Of a stretch of 64,000 bases of DNA, positions 62,201 to 64,000 are shown in pieces. The notes beneath the pieces were generated by a model that worked only from the letters and a program-made list of their open reading frames with translations, made no database searches and was not told the DNA's origin. The first letter of the stretch is position 1; each line of letters begins with the position of its first letter. The stretch comes from Paraburkholderia sejongensis (lineage in GTDB: Bacteria; Pseudomonadota; Gammaproteobacteria; Burkholderiales; Burkholderiaceae), in NCBI RefSeq assembly GCF_020880815.1, contig NZ_JAJITD010000022.1:1-64000 (forward strand). The letters run 5' to 3'. The translations under genes and the position numbers were made by a program.

Positions 62201-62530
62201 CAACGAAACGGCGTTATTCCAACTCGCATTGGAGTTGAGCGTAAAGCGATATGCGGAGGCGGACCAGTTCGTGCCGGAATTGAGATAGGTGCCGATATCG
62301 GTTCCCGCCGGGATAACCACCTGCGCAGATGCAAACGGCGCGGCCGCCAGCAGTGCAATCTGGGCGGCCGCCGCGGCGATCGGCTTTCTGACGAAAACAT
62401 GCCTGCTGCGCACGCGCGCGGCGACGGCATCGCTGCCCAACCTGGACTTGCCGCTGCGCGTCACGAGTTCGGATACCGCGACCCACGCATTTAAGGATCT
62501 ATTCCAGATACAGCGATACGCCTTATTCAT
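56225..62530 (-). CDS. Large type Va autotransporter with Pmp-like and PATR passenger repeats
   Basis: 2101 residues from ATG 62528-62530 (M-N-K-A-Y-R-C-I-W-N-R-S). This start gives the extended signal-peptide (ESPR) region, followed by a hydrophobic segment ending ...APFASA-QV (~75). Residues ~210-460 contain repeated FxxN and GGAI/GGAL motifs like Chlamydia Pmp proteins (FDSNSTDNYGGAI, FNNNSAKYYFGGAI, FLDNYASTYGGAI). Residues ~600-1600 are passenger-associated repeats (TKTGAGTLTL, NTYTGGTTISGGTL) with a ~365-residue period. The last ~280 residues form the 12-strand translocator (WARAFGAWGDIDGDG..., ending L-K-V-K-F). It is secreted to the surface, probably as an adhesin or aggregation factor. 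Confidence 0.93.
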   Translation of the reverse strand: MNKAYRCIWNRSLNAWVAVSELVTRSGKSRLGSDAVAARVRSRHVFVRKPIAAAAAQIALLAAAPFASAQVVIPAGTDIGTYLNSGTNWSASAYRFTLNSNASWNNAVSLNTAAHSTLELDGNGNAVTRSGNYIFNLTNAVNNNSITLSNLNFGQTANSGYAIFYDAGGAHTSNINLNNVTFNGLQGGFGNVFYLNGTTGSTYMNVNAGSGADGVTFSNNVSTGDGGGVISMYAGNATFNGDYTFDSNSTDNYGGAIAMYQSPGVMTFNGNTVFNNNSAKYYFGGAIDIWGGASTLTFNGDATFTGNHVVSAQTGTGNPRGGAINIGYTSPGSGASVVQFNAPVLFDGNYVVSTGAGGSAYGGALSAFGNGSSYNYRYIFNDAAIFRNNYAIKAGSGAGEGSGGAIYYDSAAALVSLQSGTQFLDNYASTYGGAIYLQSGTVSLSALTDNIVFQGNKQGVQFNSSYQPVAGTGRPNAIYLGSSGTLTLNTAAGNQILFYDPLGSIAGSTVTVNKTGDGDVVFYGDNGASTSYDSAIQANTLVQGGNFVLADGVNYGSKSGGTFTITTGNGTAGTLQGNDGTSVRAQTLNLQNGGTIDVAGGLFTLDANSINVSDGGKISGSGTLAATSNINLGGNALATVEAGNTLNVTGLLAGSGGLTTQGGGTLELSNGGNSYTGATVVASDATLLGGVANAFAGSGTVAVDGTLDLSQNNLDQTANGLSGTGSVLLGTASLTSGGSANTTFSGEIDGSGALNKTGTGTLTLAGTNTYTGGTTISGGTLGATSGSALSSGAIANSGTLQLDFANDSTLANQINGSGTLLKTGAGTATLSAADSDAGTVNVSAGTLAFEQSGVFTVSDSLTTGSGASTVLGADAQLEIANALTQQTDSVLSVNVSSQNGPLITADSASLGGTLNVAGFSAAQPGAASEVPNSTINVISTTNGISGDFSSVSVGGATSPVDYLSVTTQKSADNLSYGVGLGLTWNAGATEGNGTFTLTDASEAFNLDVALSDQSASATGWNGTDLTKNGAGTLTLSQQNTYTGATTVNGGTLATGIDDAFADSSSVTINSGATLALNGHSQTANELSGAGSIDLGSSAEAVLTANNASDLTLSGTIAGAGGLTKTGAGELTLSGINSYSGGTTVSDGALVATNASALGTGAIINNAALQLDFADSGVLSGNLSGSGSLTKTGAGTATLSAATSAGAVSVDAGTLQLSQSGAFDVTDYTTQSGATTTIDGVSQLAASGTFTQAADSTLNIQVGANAPVVSADSANLDGALRVTGFSTPEPASASALTGSVFNVIQTTNGITGEFTSVDLGGAASTVDYLTLAAHKSADNLNYGVGFGLKWEAGATGGNGTFTLANATETFNADTVLSDQVASATGWNGTDLTKNGAGTLTLSAQNTYTGTTTVNGGTLAAGIDNAFADSSAVTINSGATLALNDFSQTANNLAGEGTVNLGASAQTVLTANNSTDTTFAGTIDGAGSITKAGAGTLTLGGANSYAGGTTITGGTLVGSAASFGSGAIVNDGALVIDQASAATFANAIDGTGSLTKTGSGSLNLTGDSNLSGATTVRNGLLSVNGYLGNSAVTVQNHATLGGNGTLGQTSIEGGGTISPGNSIGTLHVNGDFSQAAGSTYHTQIDPSNNTADQIVVNGAATIDPGAVLNVEKIAPGVYPLNAQYTVLSATDGVTGSYSLSGDLNGAFYGLTDAYDANHVYLKSVKMRDFVDAANTRNEIATAAALQTLPDGNAMKDAVSMQSNDENARLAFNQLSGELHASVKTALIDDSRYIRDTAIGRVRQSFCAAGADDAIATAGGAAAGCSARETEPAVWARAFGAWGDIDGDGNAARLRDSTGGFLIGTDTLVAERWRVGALAGYSRSNFNVDDRNSSASSNNYHLGVYGGTQLGNLGLRSGAAVSWHSLDTSRSPSFVGYSDSLSGSYNARTAQVFGDVGYSFKLPAATIEPFVNVAYVNLRNSGFTEQGGAAALAGKSGNTNTAFSTVGVRGSTDLALGSKTKVTLNGTLAWQRAFGNTVPESTLAFAGSDPFTVAGVPIARNAALVQAGVDFKVSDATTLGLNYAGKFGGGTTSQTVQGTLKVKF
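57800..60230 (-). repeat. Long internal repeat of the autotransporter, period about 1095 bp
   Basis: Similar blocks recur near 60225, 59130 and 58035, about 1095 bp (365 codons) apart. Each includes (N)(T/S)Y-G-G-TT, G(A/T)L-LDFA or GALVIDQ, and KTGAGTATL. Blocks containing SADNLxYGVGxGL and ATGWNGTDLTKNGAGTLTL are shared by the first two units. The copies are diverged rather than identical. Confidence 0.75.
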
Positions 62531-62984
62531 CTTTATGCCTGTTATACGAAAGAGCCAAAGGATTCCCTCGGAGTCGCGATACGATCCGCATGGGGTATTC
62601 GGGGGTGACGTGGCGCATCGAAGGCTTGCACCAAGCTTTTCTGTTTTTTTTGCGATCGTAACTTGCAACTTGTCGTAGAGGGAATCAGACTAATCCGAAT
62701 GCAATCCCGCTCACCCGTGTTTTCTGACATTTATTGACAAAATCGATATGAGGCGAAAAACGCGGAAATGGCGGCAAAAATGGCATGAAAACGGCACGAA
62801 AACCGTGGATTCCAAACAGCGCGCAAGGCAAATGGCGATCGCAGCAAATTCGGAAAGTACGACGAGTTTTCGGACTGAGCACGACCTAACCACGCGGCTT
62901 TAAAGCAACGAAAATAGACGGACCGGCGTCGGGAATCAGGGCTCCGGAGCGATGTTTCGAAAAACCCATGCGCACCGGGATAGC

Positions 62985-62999
62985 TTCTGCATCGCAGAA
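62985..62999. promoter_or_regulatory. Palindrome TTCTGCATCGCAGAA
   Basis: Perfect 6-bp arms TTCTGC/GCAGAA around ATC, 460 bp upstream of the livH-type start. Related sequence at 63185-63198 and 54717-54728. Confidence 0.4.
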
Positions 63000-63184
63000 T
63001 AAGCAGCCGCGCCGGCCGCGCCATCAACGCATCGTTGGGACCCTCCCCTCCTCCCTCGCATCCGCACGATATGCCGCATCTTCCGCATGGACCCCAGACA
63101 CCGGCGCCGCTCATTGCATCGGGCGCCAGCATTCCCAAGCGTCTCGGCCGCGCCTGGTGACCGTCTAAGTGACTTCCCTAATAA

Positions 63185-63198
63185 TCTGCAATGCAGAA
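63185..63198. promoter_or_regulatory. Palindrome TCTGCAATGCAGAA
   Basis: Arms TCTGCA/TGCAGA share a central A, 247 bp before the livH-type start. Its reverse complement includes TCTGCATTGCAG, identical to 54717-54728. Confidence 0.4.
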
Positions 63199-63444
63199 CA
63201 AGCGGGCGCAAAAACCTATTGACGGAAAGCGAACGCCCGTGCCAAATTTCTCCGGCACTACCGCGCCTTTTCGTGTTCGGCAATGCGCTCGAAAGCGCGC
63301 GGTTTCAAGCATCGGCGGTCCGGGTGCGGTTTGACTTCGGACCCGCGGCCGCCGTTCCGTCCGCACCTGTCGCGCGTCGCCGCGCGGCATGCGCCGTCGC
63401 CGATGCAACGCACAGCGGTACGTCCAGTGGGAGGATATCGAAGC

Positions 63445-64000
63445 GTGGATATGTTCTTGCAGCAGGTCCTCAACGGTTTGACGCTAGGCGGCATCTACAG
63501 CCTCGTCGCGCTCGGTCTCACGCTGGTCTACGGCATTCTCGCGGTGCCGAACTTCGCGCACGGCGCGTTCTATATGGTCGGCGCGTTCGTGTCGTTCTTT
63601 CTGATCAGCCGCCTCGGCGTGAACTACTGGTTCGCGATGCTCGGTTCCGGCCTCGCGGTCGCGCTGCTCGCGATCCTCGCCGAGCGCCTCGTGTTCCATT
63701 CGCTGCGCAAGTCTTCCGAACTGCATCCGATGATCGCCGCGATCGGTCTGCTGCTGTTTCTCGAAGCCGGCGCGCAGGCGCTGTGGGGCGCCGATTTCCA
63801 CCGGATGCCGACGCCTTACACCGGCATTGTCGATCTGGGCGGCGTCAGCGCGCCCTTGCAGCGGCTGCTGATCATCGGCGCGGCCTTTGCGCTCGTCGCG
63901 CTGCTGCAACTGTTCCTGCGCTACACGGTGATCGGCGCCAGCGTAATCGCGATGGCGCAGGACCGCGAAGGCGCGTCGCTGATGGGCATCGACACGAACA
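63445..64000 (+). CDS. Branched-chain amino-acid ABC transporter permease (LivH type), 5' part
   Basis: The gene runs off the right edge. The GTG at 63445-63447 is preferred (GGAGG ten bases upstream); an ATG six bases later is an alternative. The visible ~185 residues begin V-D-M-F-L-Q-Q-V-L-N-G-L-T-L-G-G, followed by IYSLVALGLTLVYGILAVPN-FAHG, the LivH signature, and GASVIAMAQDREGASLMGID, the ABC-permease EAA-like loop. It imports leucine-type amino acids, amides or urea-like solutes with partner genes expected downstream. Convergent or coupled neighbours cannot be seen. Confidence 0.93.
   Translation, partial: MDMFLQQVLNGLTLGGIYSLVALGLTLVYGILAVPNFAHGAFYMVGAFVSFFLISRLGVNYWFAMLGSGLAVALLAILAERLVFHSLRKSSELHPMIAAIGLLLFLEAGAQALWGADFHRMPTPYTGIVDLGGVSAPLQRLLIIGAAFALVALLQLFLRYTVIGASVIAMAQDREGASLMGIDTN

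Larger units (their letters stand above)
62531..63444. other. Long intergenic region upstream of the livH-type gene
   Basis: About 910 bp between divergent genes. It contains the promoter of the autotransporter, AT-rich DNA near 62690-62830, and two copies of a TCTGCATYGCAGA-like palindrome (62985-62999 and 63185-63198). Frames within it show no start signals or codon bias. Confidence 0.5.

Noticed and set aside
1..64000. tRNA, rRNA or complete insertion sequences
   Set aside because: No cloverleaf, rRNA or transposase-plus-terminal-repeat structure was recognised on either strand by eye.

Overview
The window looks like a chromosomal segment of a high-GC betaproteobacterium, most likely Paraburkholderia or Burkholderia. 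The evidence is the codon usage, the Burkholderia-type porin and DUF4148 protein, the IS630-like orphan HTH protein, and a gbc/dgc/etf/sox glycine-betaine catabolic set. Genus is inferred, not proven. Nearly all long frames opposite the real genes are shadows caused by GC-rich third codon positions.

Layout. 1-2015: an accessory patch, read on the minus strand, of small duplicated and broken genes. One ~78-codon gene has a nonsense-mutated paralogue next to it, and a 52-bp segment is duplicated with only synonymous changes. The composition suggests remnants of polymorphic toxin/immunity cassettes. 2160-3590: HtrA/Deg periplasmic protease. 3681-9660: three-gene RND multidrug efflux operon. 9922-10722: DUF2778 (Tlde1-like) L,D-transpeptidase-fold protein with a small membrane partner, a candidate antibacterial effector/immunity pair. 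10879-14738: D-serine deaminase with its divergent DsdC-like regulator, plus an amino-acid permease. 15085-21160: assorted genes (possible 2OG-Fe(II) oxygenase, small secreted protein, HTH protein, PNPOx-like protein, GST and a divergent LysR).

21331-52416 is dominated by one-carbon and glycine-betaine metabolism. The glycine-betaine binding protein and CbcV/CbcW-like ABC subunits import the substrate. GbcAB demethylates it to dimethylglycine. DgcAB with EtfAB gives sarcosine, and SoxBDAG gives glycine. SdaA deaminates serine to pyruvate; the intervening GlyA is not in this window. FdhA oxidises released formaldehyde and PurU recycles formyl-tetrahydrofolate. A membrane dipeptidase and a V4R/DUF5943 protein lie with dgcAB as in pseudomonads. 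Three DJ-1/PfpI-AraC regulators (GbdR/CdhR/GlxA type) are interspersed. A class C beta-lactamase, a TAT-exported phosphoesterase/phospholipase C-like lipoprotein and a ParDE toxin-antitoxin pair sit within this block.

52691-64000: an MbfA-type ferritin-VIT1 iron exporter, a DUF4148 protein and a porin. Next is a 2101-residue autotransporter that combines Chlamydia-Pmp-like FxxN/GGAI repeats with a ~365-residue internal repeat. The window ends in the 5' part of a LivH-type branched-chain amino-acid permease. No rRNA, tRNA, CRISPR array, complete insertion sequence or replication origin was seen.
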